A stretch of DNA of 64,000 bases from Ardenticatenaceae bacterium (GTDB taxonomy: Bacteria > Chloroflexota > Anaerolineae > Promineifilales > Promineifilaceae): contig JACKBN010000017.1 in assembly GCA_020634565.1 (NCBI GenBank), positions 1-64,000 on the forward strand, given 5' to 3'. A program made the position numbers and the translations under genes. Numbering within the stretch: position 1 is the stretch's first letter; each line of letters begins with the position of its first letter. The notes beneath the pieces were generated by a model that had not been told where the DNA came from, made no database searches, and saw nothing but the letters and a program-made list of their open reading frames with translations. Of the stretch, positions 1-8,301 are shown piece by piece.

Positions 1-28
1 GTGTTTCAAGATATTTGTTGAGGTCTAC

Positions 29-1648
29 TTAAGTGCTGCTGCCACCCTTTGTTGTGCCATTGCTGCCGCTTCCTGTGCCTGTACCAGTGGTTGTAGCCCC
101 GCCATCACCCATTGGGCCTTCGCTGGACCAGCCGTGGGAACGGAGTAGCTGCATCCATTCGGCCGTTTTTATTTCTTCTTTTTTCTTGCTGGTGACCGTG
201 GCAACATGCTCCCAAAATGAGATTTCCGAGTCGCGCTCCAGGAAGGCCTCTGTCTGTTCGTCGGTTGAGTCACCGGCTAAAAACAGATTGACCAATTCGA
301 GGTCATCGTCAGGTAATTCAGAGCTTTGGAATTCCGTGAACAGCGCACTCAAGTCATTTGAGCCATCCATGCCAGTGTAATATTTTTCGTCGGGCAAAAT
401 ATCGCTCAATGTGTCCAGGACTACGGTGATTAGCGGGGCCAAATCGTCCAGGATGGCCTGGCCCAGCATCGGTTGGCTCTGCCCAATGAGCGGGTAACTA
501 GCTTTTAGCGGGTGTGTTTTGATCCAGCCGCTCCAATTATCATCCAGCTTTTTGCACTCAGAATCGTACAAAACCAGCCCCGTTTCATCGGTGAAGCGGC
601 GGAGAATGTTGGTTTGGATGAACGGCCGTATCTCCGGTATCGGGTGCTTGTCTGTGTCTTCCCGAAAATGGTCAGACATGTCATCATCCAACATATCCTG
701 AAAATCCAGCACAACGGCCGGGCCAAACAAAGCCAGCGCATGCGCATCGGCGAAAATCTCTTCCAACCAATTCAAGCGCCAGTCGCCCGTTTTGATGCCT
801 GCTTCGTCTGCCTTTTTCAGCAGGTGGTCCCGCATGGATGATTTAGACTCGGTATGCACCCCATTCCAGTACAGATGGTGCCCAATTTCATGGGGAATGG
901 CTAAATTAATGCGCGAAAGTTGATTGCCAGCATGCAGAGCCGAGTAAGGAATACTAATCAATAAAGCATGAGAATAGGGCACCAAACGGGCACGAATCGA
1001 TTTGGCCAGGTAGGTAATGACCCGCGTGTTTTCTGGTATATAGCCGGCCTCGACAGCCACGGACATGACCCAATTAGCCAGCGTGTCCGACATGGCGAGC
1101 GTGCAGCCTTGCAGCATCGCTTGCCCATCCTCCTGGCGGCGGCGCTGGTTAATGGCGTGCTGGATGACGCTAACATCAAAAGATACCTGGTTAACAAGGG
1201 TGCGCATGATGGTGCGTGGGGGCACATCTGGTGAAACGGGCAGGTTTTTCTTCGTGTAATACCCTTCCTTAAAAAAGGTGAACCCTTCATCAGCGAATTT
1301 GGCAAGCGCCAGCAGCAAATCAACCGCGTAAATGAGTTGAAGCGTTTCTTTGACCAGTTGGTAAAAATCGCGCTTATCAAATTCGCGCAACGCTTCAGGA
1401 ACGGCATCGGGGCGATTCTCTGCCGCCAATTCCAAAAATGCGCCAGGGGTTTGATCGACGAGCTTGGTTTGAGCCACCTTAAACGGATTATCATCTGCAT
1501 CGGGGACATCTTGGACACCGAAAACGCTGGCAATATTGATAGCATGTGATTCCAACACGGGGAGCATCAATTCGGCCGTTTCTGCCGCAGCAATTTTCAA
1601 GGAATCCATCCTATCTTGCCAATCCTGGGGATTATCCATCAACATCAT
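29..1648 (-). CDS. Putative zinc metallopeptidase (HEIGHH motif) with Gly/Thr/Ser-rich tail
   Basis: A 539-residue protein of unrecognised family. The start is set at the ATG preceded by AAGGAG; an upstream in-frame extension to 1777 lacks a ribosome site. Near the middle it has AIPHEIGHH, an HExxH zinc-binding motif, followed about 40 residues later by WLEEIFADAHAL, which has the spacing and acidic pattern of the third ligand in gluzincin peptidases. The last 25 residues or so are almost only G, T and S, like a flexible or surface tail. There is no obvious signal peptide. It is transcribed divergently from the membrane operon at 1875. Peptidase activity is inferred from the motif only; the substrate is unknown. 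Confidence 0.5.
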   Translation of the reverse strand: MMLMDNPQDWQDRMDSLKIAAAETAELMLPVLESHAINIASVFGVQDVPDADDNPFKVAQTKLVDQTPGAFLELAAENRPDAVPEALREFDKRDFYQLVKETLQLIYAVDLLLALAKFADEGFTFFKEGYYTKKNLPVSPDVPPRTIMRTLVNQVSFDVSVIQHAINQRRRQEDGQAMLQGCTLAMSDTLANWVMSVAVEAGYIPENTRVITYLAKSIRARLVPYSHALLISIPYSALHAGNQLSRINLAIPHEIGHHLYWNGVHTESKSSMRDHLLKKADEAGIKTGDWRLNWLEEIFADAHALALFGPAVVLDFQDMLDDDMSDHFREDTDKHPIPEIRPFIQTNILRRFTDETGLVLYDSECKKLDDNWSGWIKTHPLKASYPLIGQSQPMLGQAILDDLAPLITVVLDTLSDILPDEKYYTGMDGSNDLSALFTEFQSSELPDDDLELVNLFLAGDSTDEQTEAFLERDSEISFWEHVATVTSKKKEEIKTAEWMQLLRSHGWSSEGPMGDGGATTTGTGTGSGSNGTTKGGSST

Positions 1649-1874
1649 ATTTCTCCTTTTTCGACTTTGAGGAACTCTCGGGGAACGGTGCCACACAGCT
1701 GTGACAACAGCGTGACACATTGTAGCATCGTTTCCGGCTTCAAACAGGTCCCCAGCCGCTCTGCAAAACTTAATCACCCCCCAACAGCTCCTTAATATCT
1801 TCTGAACACAACCTCTCTATAGTTCCGTCATCAATCAAACAAACAATTGTGCTCAGGCACATGAGGAGATTTTC

Positions 1875-2396
1875 ATGACAACTTTAAAAACCCGCAAAAA
1901 AATAGGGGAGACAGCTCGCAATCTTTTTGTAGACCTGGTCATTGCTGTTGGATTTCTATTTTCTCTACAGCCTCATTTCACGGGCATGACCATTCATGAA
2001 TGGCTGGGCATCTCATTAGCTGGGGCCTTTTTGCTGCACATTCTGCTTCACTGGCGTTGGCTTTATGCCACAACCAGCCGTTTTTTCAAAAAGCTGGCGC
2101 GTCAATCGCGCGTCAACTTCATTTTGAATCTGGTCTTGCTTATTGACTTTACCCTTATCACCCTGACCGGCATCCTGATCTCTGAAGAAGTGCTGCCCCT
2201 GCTCGGGCTGACAGGTAGCCACAGCATGATCTGGAAGTCAATACATACTATTTCTGCAGAACTATCCATTTGGATTGTAGGTTTGCACATTGCGCTCCAT
2301 TGGAAATGGGTTCTGAGCGCCACGAAAAAATATCTTTTTGGCTGGCTGCCCCGCCGTAAAAAACAGGTAACGGCTCAAGCAAACTCCATCATTTAG
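1875..2396 (+). CDS. DUF4405-like membrane protein with paired histidines
   Basis: A 173-residue integral membrane protein with about four transmembrane helices. Two similar halves each contain histidines in helices (HEWLGISLAG then LLHILLHWRW; IHTISAELS then GLHIALHWKW), the pattern of small b-type-cytochrome-like proteins of the DUF4405 type, so heme binding is plausible but not shown. The start follows GAGGAGATTTTC. The C-terminus is basic and cytoplasmic-looking (RRKKQ). The next gene begins 17 nt downstream and is probably co-transcribed. Confidence 0.55.
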   Translation: MTTLKTRKKIGETARNLFVDLVIAVGFLFSLQPHFTGMTIHEWLGISLAGAFLLHILLHWRWLYATTSRFFKKLARQSRVNFILNLVLLIDFTLITLTGILISEEVLPLLGLTGSHSMIWKSIHTISAELSIWIVGLHIALHWKWVLSATKKYLFGWLPRRKKQVTAQANSII

Positions 2397-2413
2397 CGCA
2401 AAGGAGATAAAAA

Positions 2414-2797
2414 ATGTCAACGCAAAAAAGAGATCGTAAACCAAATTTCTGGCTTGTTCTTATTGGATTATTTTTACTGATTGGTCTTATTGCTGGGGGA
2501 ACCTACACACTGAATGAAATAGGACTCCTTGGCTCCACCAGCACAGCGGAGAGTGATGGCGAACGCATGGCTCCACCAGATTTTAACATGGACGAATTGG
2601 CGGAAGATGGAACCTTTAGCCCGCCGGATCGTGAGGCACATGATGAAGGTGGTGTCAGCAGCGCAGGCCTTCTTGGCCTGGGGAAATCAATTGGGCAAAT
2701 TGCCATTATTGTTGCGGTCGTATATTACAGTCAGAAGTTGCTCGACTGGCTGGGCAAGAAATTTAGCAAACCAAGAATGCATAATCAGGCTGCTTGA
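2414..2797 (+). CDS. Small two-helix membrane protein, unknown function
   Basis: A 127-residue protein not recognised as a known family. It has an N-terminal hydrophobic helix (FWLVLIGLFLLIGLIAG), an acidic Pro-rich extracytoplasmic stretch of about 50 residues, and a second hydrophobic segment (IGQIAIIVAVVYYSQKLL) followed by a basic tail. AAGGAG lies 8 nt upstream of the ATG. It sits 17 nt after the DUF4405-like gene and before a strong terminator, so the two form a short operon; a role as accessory subunit of that membrane protein is inferred from position only. Confidence 0.5.
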   Translation: MSTQKRDRKPNFWLVLIGLFLLIGLIAGGTYTLNEIGLLGSTSTAESDGERMAPPDFNMDELAEDGTFSPPDREAHDEGGVSSAGLLGLGKSIGQIAIIVAVVYYSQKLLDWLGKKFSKPRMHNQAA

Positions 2798-2831
2798 GTT
2801 AACGGCCGTTCTTCACACCTATACCCACACA

Positions 2832-2866
2832 AAAAAAGCGAGAGACTTAAAGCCTCTCGCTTTTTT
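2832..2866. terminator. Bidirectional intrinsic terminator
   Basis: A perfect 13-bp inverted repeat (AAAAAAGCGAGAG / CTCTCGCTTTTTT) with a 9-nt loop and T runs on both strands, placed between the convergent genes ending at 2797 and 2904. Confidence 0.9.
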
Positions 2867-2903
2867 GATAGATGATTCAATTTGTTGCCTGGTTGTCACT
2901 CCC

Positions 2904-3443
2904 CTACAACATATTCAAGTCAGCCAGAACCAGCTTCACAGTTTTGGAAATCGGTTTCCCAGCATTGGTTTCCAGCTTCAATATTTCCTTTTGGGAAACA
3001 TAGATATTGTCGTGTTTACTAGACAGCCAGCATAGGGCTCGCTTTATTTTTTGTCTCTCTACGGGCAAGTCGGGGAAAAAGCAAATTTCAAAAACCGAGA
3101 AGCGATAAGGCTTCAGCTTCTTTTCTCGTTTGGAAAACTGCCATAATTGGATCTGCTTGATTTCACGCTCTACCAGAAGCCCTTCTAATTCAATGCCCAT
3201 TTCTTCTTTGACTTCTCGGCGAATCGTATTGGCAAAATTGTTGTTATCTTTTTTGCCATTTTCAACCTTCCCGCCAATGAAATTGTAGCATTGCCATTTA
3301 GGGTTCCATTGCAGCAAGTAACATTTTTCCCCTTCCAACTCTGCGGTAATCAATGCAAACGCAGCCTGCTCAGTCGAACGCTCAGGAAAGTAGCTGATCT
3401 TTTGCAACAAGCTAAGTAAAGGGTTTTCCCACTTCAGTAACAT
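2904..3443 (-). CDS. NUDIX hydrolase
   Basis: A 179-residue NUDIX-fold protein, expected to hydrolyse a nucleoside diphosphate linked to another moiety. The box reads GGKVENG, then an extended segment of about 12 residues, then REVKEEMGI. The catalytic REUxEExGU core is intact, but the loop before it is about four residues longer than usual and the first conserved Glu is replaced. The start follows GGGAGAAATTT. Monocistronic, with a long upstream region. Substrate unknown. Confidence 0.8.
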   Translation of the reverse strand: MLLKWENPLLSLLQKISYFPERSTEQAAFALITAELEGEKCYLLQWNPKWQCYNFIGGKVENGKKDNNNFANTIRREVKEEMGIELEGLLVEREIKQIQLWQFSKREKKLKPYRFSVFEICFFPDLPVERQKIKRALCWLSSKHDNIYVSQKEILKLETNAGKPISKTVKLVLADLNML

Positions 3444-3800
3444 AAATTTCTCCCTAAGATGACCGCAGGCTTGGGTAACAAAATCTTAAGTAAGGAGTGG
3501 CCATAAGTGAATAGGAGATAGGTAAAATTGGCCACTCAGATAAGCTTATTACGGTCAAATATTCACTATATTGACAGTCGTAAACGCCGATAGTCACATA
3601 TAAGTGAGCGAACTGAAACAGCACCTGATTTTTTTGTGCAATTAGCTAAAGAACGTTACCAGAATCTGTGAAATCTTGCACATCGTTCCATATTAATGGG
3701 TAAATCTATACAGGAATGTTACAGAGGCTAGCCTAATTACGGGACAACCAAACAATTTTAGAACAAAATGATACGATTATCAGAATTGCCAAAATCCGAC
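3444..3800. other. Intergenic region, nothing clear
   Basis: AT-rich DNA between the divergent NUDIX and TetR genes. No RNA gene, repeat or confident promoter was recognised. A TTGACA at 3571 has no well-spaced -10 element. Confidence 0.5.
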
Positions 3801-3834
3801 AACACAAAACGGCCGTTTTGTGTTATCTTTTTTT
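3801..3834 (+). terminator. 24-bp perfect palindrome centred on ACGGCCGT, with T run
   Basis: Arms of 12 bases (AACACAAAACGG and its complement) meet at the GGCC centre and are followed by a run of seven T at 3828-3834. It could be an intrinsic terminator or attenuator ahead of the tetR operon, or an extended protein-binding form of the iterated octamer. No gene on the + strand ends just upstream, which makes a plain terminator less obvious. Confidence 0.5.
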
Positions 3835-3849
3835 CTTAAATTACTATAG

Positions 3850-3863
3850 ACTGACCAGTCAGT
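3850..3863. promoter_or_regulatory. Probable TetR operator
   Basis: A perfect inverted repeat, ACTGAC-CA-GTCAGT, 22 bp before the tetR start codon. It matches the shape of TetR/AcrR-family operators and is placed for autoregulation of tetR and the overlapping menF. Confidence 0.75.
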
Positions 3864-3885
3864 TTAAGAGAATGGAGCTTCACAA

Positions 3886-4503
3886 ATGGAAGAAATCAAC
3901 ACCAAACGAGACCCCGACCAAACCCGCGCCCGCATCTTGGATGCGGCGCTAAACATCTTTGCCAGCAAAGGTTATTACAACACCAAACTCGACGAAATCG
4001 TAGACGAATCCCACACGTCCAAAGGGTCAATCTACTTTCACTTTCCCAACAAGGAGCGGCTGTTCCTGGCACTGGTAGACCAATTTGCAGACCTGCTGGA
4101 ACGGCGCGTGACGGAAGCGATTCAACAAGAAGAAGTGGGCATCAACCGCGTACGCGTGGCGCTGGAAACCTGTCTGCTTACGTTTGGCAAGTATCGCCGT
4201 CCGGCCAAGCTACTGTTGGTGCAGGCCGCAGGCTTAGGCAGCACCTTTGAAAATAAGCGCAATGAAGTGAACGATCGCTTTGCTGACCTCATCGCTACCT
4301 ATTTGCAGGAGGCGGTAGATGTCGGCGATATCGAGCCGACAGACATTGAGGTGGTTTCTTATGCCTGGATGGGCGCCATTTATGGTGTGGTAATACGCTG
4401 GGTTTACACAGGCGAGCCAGAACCGCAGCGCATTATGGACTCATTGTTACCCGTTTTGCTGAGGAGTGTGGGATTTGAAGCACAAAAAGAGATTAGCGAC
4501 TAG
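3886..4503 (+). CDS. TetR/AcrR family transcriptional regulator
   Basis: A 205-residue repressor-type regulator. The N-terminal helix-turn-helix is typical of the family: RARILDAALNIFASKGYYNT, then IVDESHTSKGSIYFHFPNKERLF at about residues 15-60. The remainder is an all-helical ligand-binding domain of unknown specificity. The operator lies just upstream. The 3' end overlaps the menF start by 38 nt, so the regulator and the menaquinone cluster are probably co-transcribed and under its control. The ligand may be a quinone precursor or lipophilic compound, but this is a guess from context. Confidence 0.9.
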   Translation: MEEINTKRDPDQTRARILDAALNIFASKGYYNTKLDEIVDESHTSKGSIYFHFPNKERLFLALVDQFADLLERRVTEAIQQEEVGINRVRVALETCLLTFGKYRRPAKLLLVQAAGLGSTFENKRNEVNDRFADLIATYLQEAVDVGDIEPTDIEVVSYAWMGAIYGVVIRWVYTGEPEPQRIMDSLLPVLLRSVGFEAQKEISD

Positions 4504-5917
4504 CGAGTGGCGTTTAGAGGAAGGTAACTATTCTCCACTCTCTACGCTCCCCTCGCCCATAAACGGCCGTCTCGTTTCCGTTTCCATACCCGCCCCAGGC
4601 GTTGATACGGCCGTCTTTCTACAGCAAGCCATCGGGGAAGCACGCTTTTTCTGGTCTGAAGCCAACAGTGGTCTCACACTGGCCGGTTTTGGCATTGCCG
4701 CCGACCTGTTTGCCTGGGGCAAAGATCGCTTCCAGCAAATTCAGACGCAAGCCCAAGAGCTGTTTACCAATGCCGTCATTGATGATGAGGGTGAGGAACG
4801 GCCGTTAGCCGGACCGCGCCTCTTTGGTGGGTTTTCCTTCATCGACGACTTCACGCCCGACAACACCTGGTCGATCCATTACCCGGCGCAGTTCATCCTG
4901 CCCCACTACCAGCTTGCCCAGCAAAATGGGGCAAGCTGGCTAACCCTCAACGCCATTCTGCCGCCCGATGAATCTCCCGAAACCCTCCTCCCCGAACTCC
5001 GAGCCGCTCTCCAAACCCGTCTAAAATTGCTTCAGAATCCTGTCACTCGATCACCCAGTCACCCCATCACCCCATCACCCCTGCATCTCAACTACCCAAT
5101 GTCCCTTGAAGATTGGTCAGCAATGATCACGCACGCGACAGAAACCATGCGCAGTGGGCCGATGAACAAGGTCGTGCTGTCCCGTGTTTGTGAGATTCGC
5201 TACGCGCAAAAGGTGGATGTAGATGGGGCGCTGGCATACCTAAACGCCACTTACCCGGACTGCTATCGCTTTTTGTTTGAGCCACGGCCGTTTCATGCCT
5301 TCTACGGTGCGACGCCAGAGCTGATTGTGGGGGTGAACGGCCGTTCCCTCCGCACAATGGGTCTGGCTGGATCAATCGGTCGCGGCAAAACCCCCGCCGA
5401 AGATGACGCCCTGGCCCAAGAACTGCTCAACTCCGCCAAAAACCAGCATGAACACGCCCTCGTCGTCGAATCGATTCGGCGGCGACTGGCACCCTTGACC
5501 AGCAACCTGACCATTCCCGATGAGCCCGACATCCTCCAACTGGGCTACATCCAGCATTTGCACACGCCCATTCAGGCCACGCTCAAAACGGCCGATGGTG
5601 TGCTGCCCATCCTGCAAAACCTGCACCCTACCCCGGCGCTGGGCGGCCAGCCGCGCGAACTGGCGATGCCCTTCATCAGCCAGGCGGAACCGGTGCCACG
5701 CGGCTGGTACGGTGCCCCCGTCGGCTGGCTGGACCACAACCTCGACGGCGCGTTCGGCGTTGCCATTCGCTCCGCCATCACCCAAGACCGCCGCGTCTGG
5801 CTCTACGCCGGCGCAGGAATCGTCGCCGACTCCGACCCGCAAGCCGAATGGGATGAAACCGCGCTGAAATTCAAGCCCATGCTCAACGCGTTGGGAATTG
5901 TGAATCGTAAATTGTGA
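4466..5917 (+). CDS. menF: Isochorismate synthase MenF
   Basis: A 483-residue chorismate-binding enzyme converting chorismate to isochorismate, the first committed step to menaquinone. Family signatures lie in the C-terminal half: PFHAFYGATPELIV, then GSIGRGKTPAEDDALAQELL, KNQHEHALVVESI, LHPTPALGG, and YAGAGIVADSDPQAEWDE at the end. The start is uncertain: a GTG at 4466 directly after GAGGA, overlapping tetR. Two short repeats mark the gene: a TCACCCC-type tandem repeat at 5041-5081 (PVTRSPSHPITPSPL) inserted between the N-terminal and catalytic regions, and a reversed TTGTGAA repeat that encodes the last residues (VNRKL) and the TGA stop. Confidence 0.9.
   Translation: MWDLKHKKRLATSEWRLEEGNYSPLSTLPSPINGRLVSVSIPAPGVDTAVFLQQAIGEARFFWSEANSGLTLAGFGIAADLFAWGKDRFQQIQTQAQELFTNAVIDDEGEERPLAGPRLFGGFSFIDDFTPDNTWSIHYPAQFILPHYQLAQQNGASWLTLNAILPPDESPETLLPELRAALQTRLKLLQNPVTRSPSHPITPSPLHLNYPMSLEDWSAMITHATETMRSGPMNKVVLSRVCEIRYAQKVDVDGALAYLNATYPDCYRFLFEPRPFHAFYGATPELIVGVNGRSLRTMGLAGSIGRGKTPAEDDALAQELLNSAKNQHEHALVVESIRRRLAPLTSNLTIPDEPDILQLGYIQHLHTPIQATLKTADGVLPILQNLHPTPALGGQPRELAMPFISQAEPVPRGWYGAPVGWLDHNLDGAFGVAIRSAITQDRRVWLYAGAGIVADSDPQAEWDETALKFKPMLNALGIVNRKL
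5041..5081 (+). repeat. TCACCCC-type tandem repeat inside menF
   Basis: Repeating units of the type (A/G)TCACCCC form a low-complexity stretch translated as TRSPSHPITPSP. It interrupts an otherwise normal MenF sequence in frame, in a surface-loop-like position ahead of the catalytic domain. Confidence 0.7.
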
Positions 5918-5931
5918 ACAATTAATTTTGA
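5894..5931 (-). repeat. Reversed TTCACAA-type repeat at the menF 3' end
   Basis: Two AATTGTGAA units, the reverse complement of the TTCACAA family seen at 6334, cover the menF stop codon and the short gap to the next gene. Only this orientation contains TGA in its cycle, and here it supplies the MenF stop. Together with the copies at 6334 it brackets the four-helix-bundle gene in inverted orientation. Confidence 0.6.
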
Positions 5932-5955
5932 ATGACCCGCAGGAGGGAAAGTAGC

Positions 5956-6324
5956 ATGGCAAAAGGCGACAATTTAGAAGAGAGATTGGTAGATTTCGCA
6001 GTCATGATCATTCATTTGACCGACAAGATGCCAAGTTCAAGAGCAGGCAATCATATCGCCGGGCAACTGCTCCGCAGCGGCACCAGCCCAGCAGCACATT
6101 ATGCCGAAGCGCGTGGCGCAGAAAGTACCAACGATTTTGTTCATAAACTCAAAGTTGGCCTAAAAGAACTCAATGAGTCACGCGTTTGGCTGAAAGTCAC
6201 CATCAAAAGCAAAATGATGCCCCATGAAGATTTGTCCCATATTTACCAGGAGTGTGATGAACTTTGCCGCATCGTCAACGCCAGCATCAAAACCAGCAAA
6301 CAGAGAAAAATCCAACGAACATGA
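5956..6324 (+). CDS. Four-helix-bundle protein of the 23S rRNA intervening-sequence (S23/IVP) family
   Basis: A 122-residue, all-helical protein. It matches the four-helix-bundle family first found in 23S rRNA intervening sequences: LEERLVDFAVMIIHLTDKMP, the hallmark SRAGNHIAGQLLRSGTSPAAHYAEA, and ESTNDFVHKLKVGLKELNESRVWL. The start is the ATG eight bases after AGGAGGG. Its molecular function is not established; family members occur both in rRNA insertions and as stand-alone genes. Here it stands between menF and menD, overlaps the menD start by 4 nt, and is flanked by inverted 7-nt repeats, which suggests it arrived as a small cassette. Confidence 0.8.
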   Translation: MAKGDNLEERLVDFAVMIIHLTDKMPSSRAGNHIAGQLLRSGTSPAAHYAEARGAESTNDFVHKLKVGLKELNESRVWLKVTIKSKMMPHEDLSHIYQECDELCRIVNASIKTSKQRKIQRT

Positions 6325-8176
6325 GCAACCAACTTCACAATTCACAATTCACAATTCACAATTCACAATTAAAAAATCCTAACTTACAGGTCGCAGCCAT
6401 TTTTGTAAATGGCCTAGCATCTGCTGGGATAGAAGCCGTGGTAATTTCGCCTGGGTCGCGATCGACGCCGCTGACATTGGCGTTTGAGGCGCATCCGGGG
6501 ATTGAGACATTTTGCACATTGACGAACGCGGCGCGGGGTTTTACGCACTGGGCATGGCGCTGGCGAGCAACAAGCCGGTGGCGCTGGTCTGCACGTCGGG
6601 AACGGCCGTTGCCAACTACTTCCCCGCCATCGTCGAAGCCCAAATGAGCCAGGTGCCGCTGCTCATCCTCACCGGCGACCGGCCCCACGAGCTGCGCCAC
6701 AGCGGCGCCAACCAGACCATTGACCAGGTGAAGATTTTTGGCGACCAGGTGCTCTGGTCAGTCGATATGCCCATCCCGCAAGCAGATGCGCCGGAAGTCG
6801 CCCTGCGGCACGTGCAGACAACGGCCGTTCGCGCCACCACCACCGCCAACGGAATCCGCAAAGGACCAGTGCATGTCAATTTTCCCTTCCGCAAACCTTT
6901 AGAACCAGAGGCAAGTGGCAAGTGGCAAGTGGCAAGTAAAGAACAATTCACAGTTCACCATTCACAATTCACAATTAATTATTCCTCCGGCACGCTCCTG
7001 CCCACGGATGAACAGCTCGATTGGCTAACGGCCGTTCTCACCCAGCACCCACGCGGACTCATCGTCTGTGGCCCACGCTGTCCTGGTGGGGAATTTCCGG
7101 CTGCGGTGACCACCCTGGCCCGGCAAACCGGCTACCCGCTCCTCGCCGATCCGTTGTCGGGCGTGCGGTTTTTTAACCGCAGAGAGCGCGGAGAGCGCAG
7201 AGGTTTTGAAAAAGAGGAAAAAAAATCTGCGAAATCTGCGAAATCTGTGGATGATCTTTCCGTCAGCGGATATGAAACATTCTTGCAGAGCGATCCCGGT
7301 TGGCCAGAACCAGAAGTGATTGTGCGCTTTGGGCAGGTGCCCACCAGCAAATGGCTCAATACCTACCTGGACAAAATCACCCCGGCCATCCGGCTGCATA
7401 TCCGCGAAAACGGCGTTTGGGCCGACGACAGCCAGCGCACCACCCACTTTTGGCAGCTAAACGAAACGGCCGTTTGCCAAACCATCACCGTGCGCCTAAA
7501 CAACCACCAACCCAACCCTACCTGGCAGCAAATCATCCATGCCACCGAGCAGGTCACCTGGGACGTGCTGGAAGCGCAGCTCAGCCAATATTGGTTCGAC
7601 GGCGCCGCCATCGCCACGCTGCTTACAATGCTGCCAGAGGATGCCAATTTACTGATTGGCAACAGCCTACCCGTGCGCCACCTGGACCAATACGGCCGTT
7701 CCCAAGCCAAAACGCTGCACATCTTCGGCAACCGCGGCGCCTCCGGCATCGACGGCAATATTGCCACCGGGCTGGGCGTGGCTGCGGCAACGGGCCGCCC
7801 CACCTTCATCGTCGTGGGCGACGTGACCGCGCTGCATGATTTGAACAGCCTGCTGCTGGCCCACCAGACGCCCAACGCCACCCTCATCGTCATCAACAAC
7901 AACGGCGGCGGCATCTTCCGCAGGCTGCCCATCAGCCAGCACGAACCGCCCTTCACCGACCGCTTTTTGACCCCACACGGCCGTACGTTTGAACACGCCG
8001 CCGCCATGTTTGCCTTGGATTACATCCGCGCCGAAAATCGGGCACAGTTTGAGCAGGCAGTAGAAACGGCCGTAACCTACCCCGCCCCACGACTCATTGA
8101 GCTAATAACCGACGGGGATCAGGATGAGCAAATCCGGCGCGAACTGAACCAGCAAGTTAGCCGCGCAATCACCTGA
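6321..8176 (+). CDS. menD: MenD (SEPHCHC synthase) with apparent one-base frameshift
   Basis: A thiamine-diphosphate enzyme joining isochorismate and 2-oxoglutarate in menaquinone synthesis. The N-terminal part (ISPGSRSTPLTLAFEAHPGIETF) and the rest (HIDERGAGFYALGMALA onward, up to the ThDP site GDVTALHDLNSLLL and NNNGGGIF) are in different frames. They meet at a TTTT run at 6510-6513, where one extra base would restore the expected F-x-HIDER. The second frame stays open from 6512 to 8176. Three repeat-derived stretches are translated: five TTCACAA units at the N-terminus, GGCAAGT plus TTCACAA units after FRKPLEP, and a CGCGGAGA-type repeat after LLADPLSGVRF. The frameshift may be a sequencing error, a recent mutation or recoding. 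Confidence 0.85.
6334..6370 (+). repeat. Five perfect TTCACAA tandem units in the menD 5' end
   Basis: Five head-to-tail 7-nt units start 13 nt after the menD ATG. A 7-nt unit reads through all three frames in 21 nt, giving the cycle FTIHNSQ with no stop codon. The ORF stays open through it. Confidence 0.9.
6910..6987 (+). repeat. GGCAAGT x4 followed by TTCACAA-type units inside menD
   Basis: Four perfect tandem GGCAAGT units (6910-6937) are followed by degenerate TTCACA(A/G) and TTCACCA units. They are translated as GKWQVAS and FTVHHSQFTIN between two normal MenD segments. The same GGCAAGT word recurs in intergenic DNA at 30751-30835. Confidence 0.85.
7172..7251 (+). repeat. CGCGGAGA/TCTGCGAAA repeat inside menD
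   Basis: An AACCGCAGAGAGCGCGGAGA-type stretch followed by three TCTGCGAAA-type units, translated in frame as a highly charged insert (NRRERGERRGFEKEEKKSAK). The same family appears in menE at 11760 and between genes at 31783. Confidence 0.8.
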
Positions 8177-8301
8177 ATTTGCCTCCAAAAAGGGTAAAAT
8201 TAGAATTGGCAGATCACACAACAAGCAAACCGAATCTGCTGGTAAAATGAAGAAAAATTAGGGAGGAGTCCGACTTCGGCTCACCAAAGGATGAAGTAAC
8301 C

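Noticed and set aside
33..380. Pro/Val-rich ORF on the + strand opposite the peptidase gene
   Set aside because: It is the complement of the Gly/Thr-rich tail of the minus-strand gene, with no ribosome site or family resemblance.
6334..6370. Tandem TTCACAA units considered as a CRISPR or minisatellite array
   Set aside because: Units are 7 nt with no spacers and are translated as part of MenD; no cas genes in the window.
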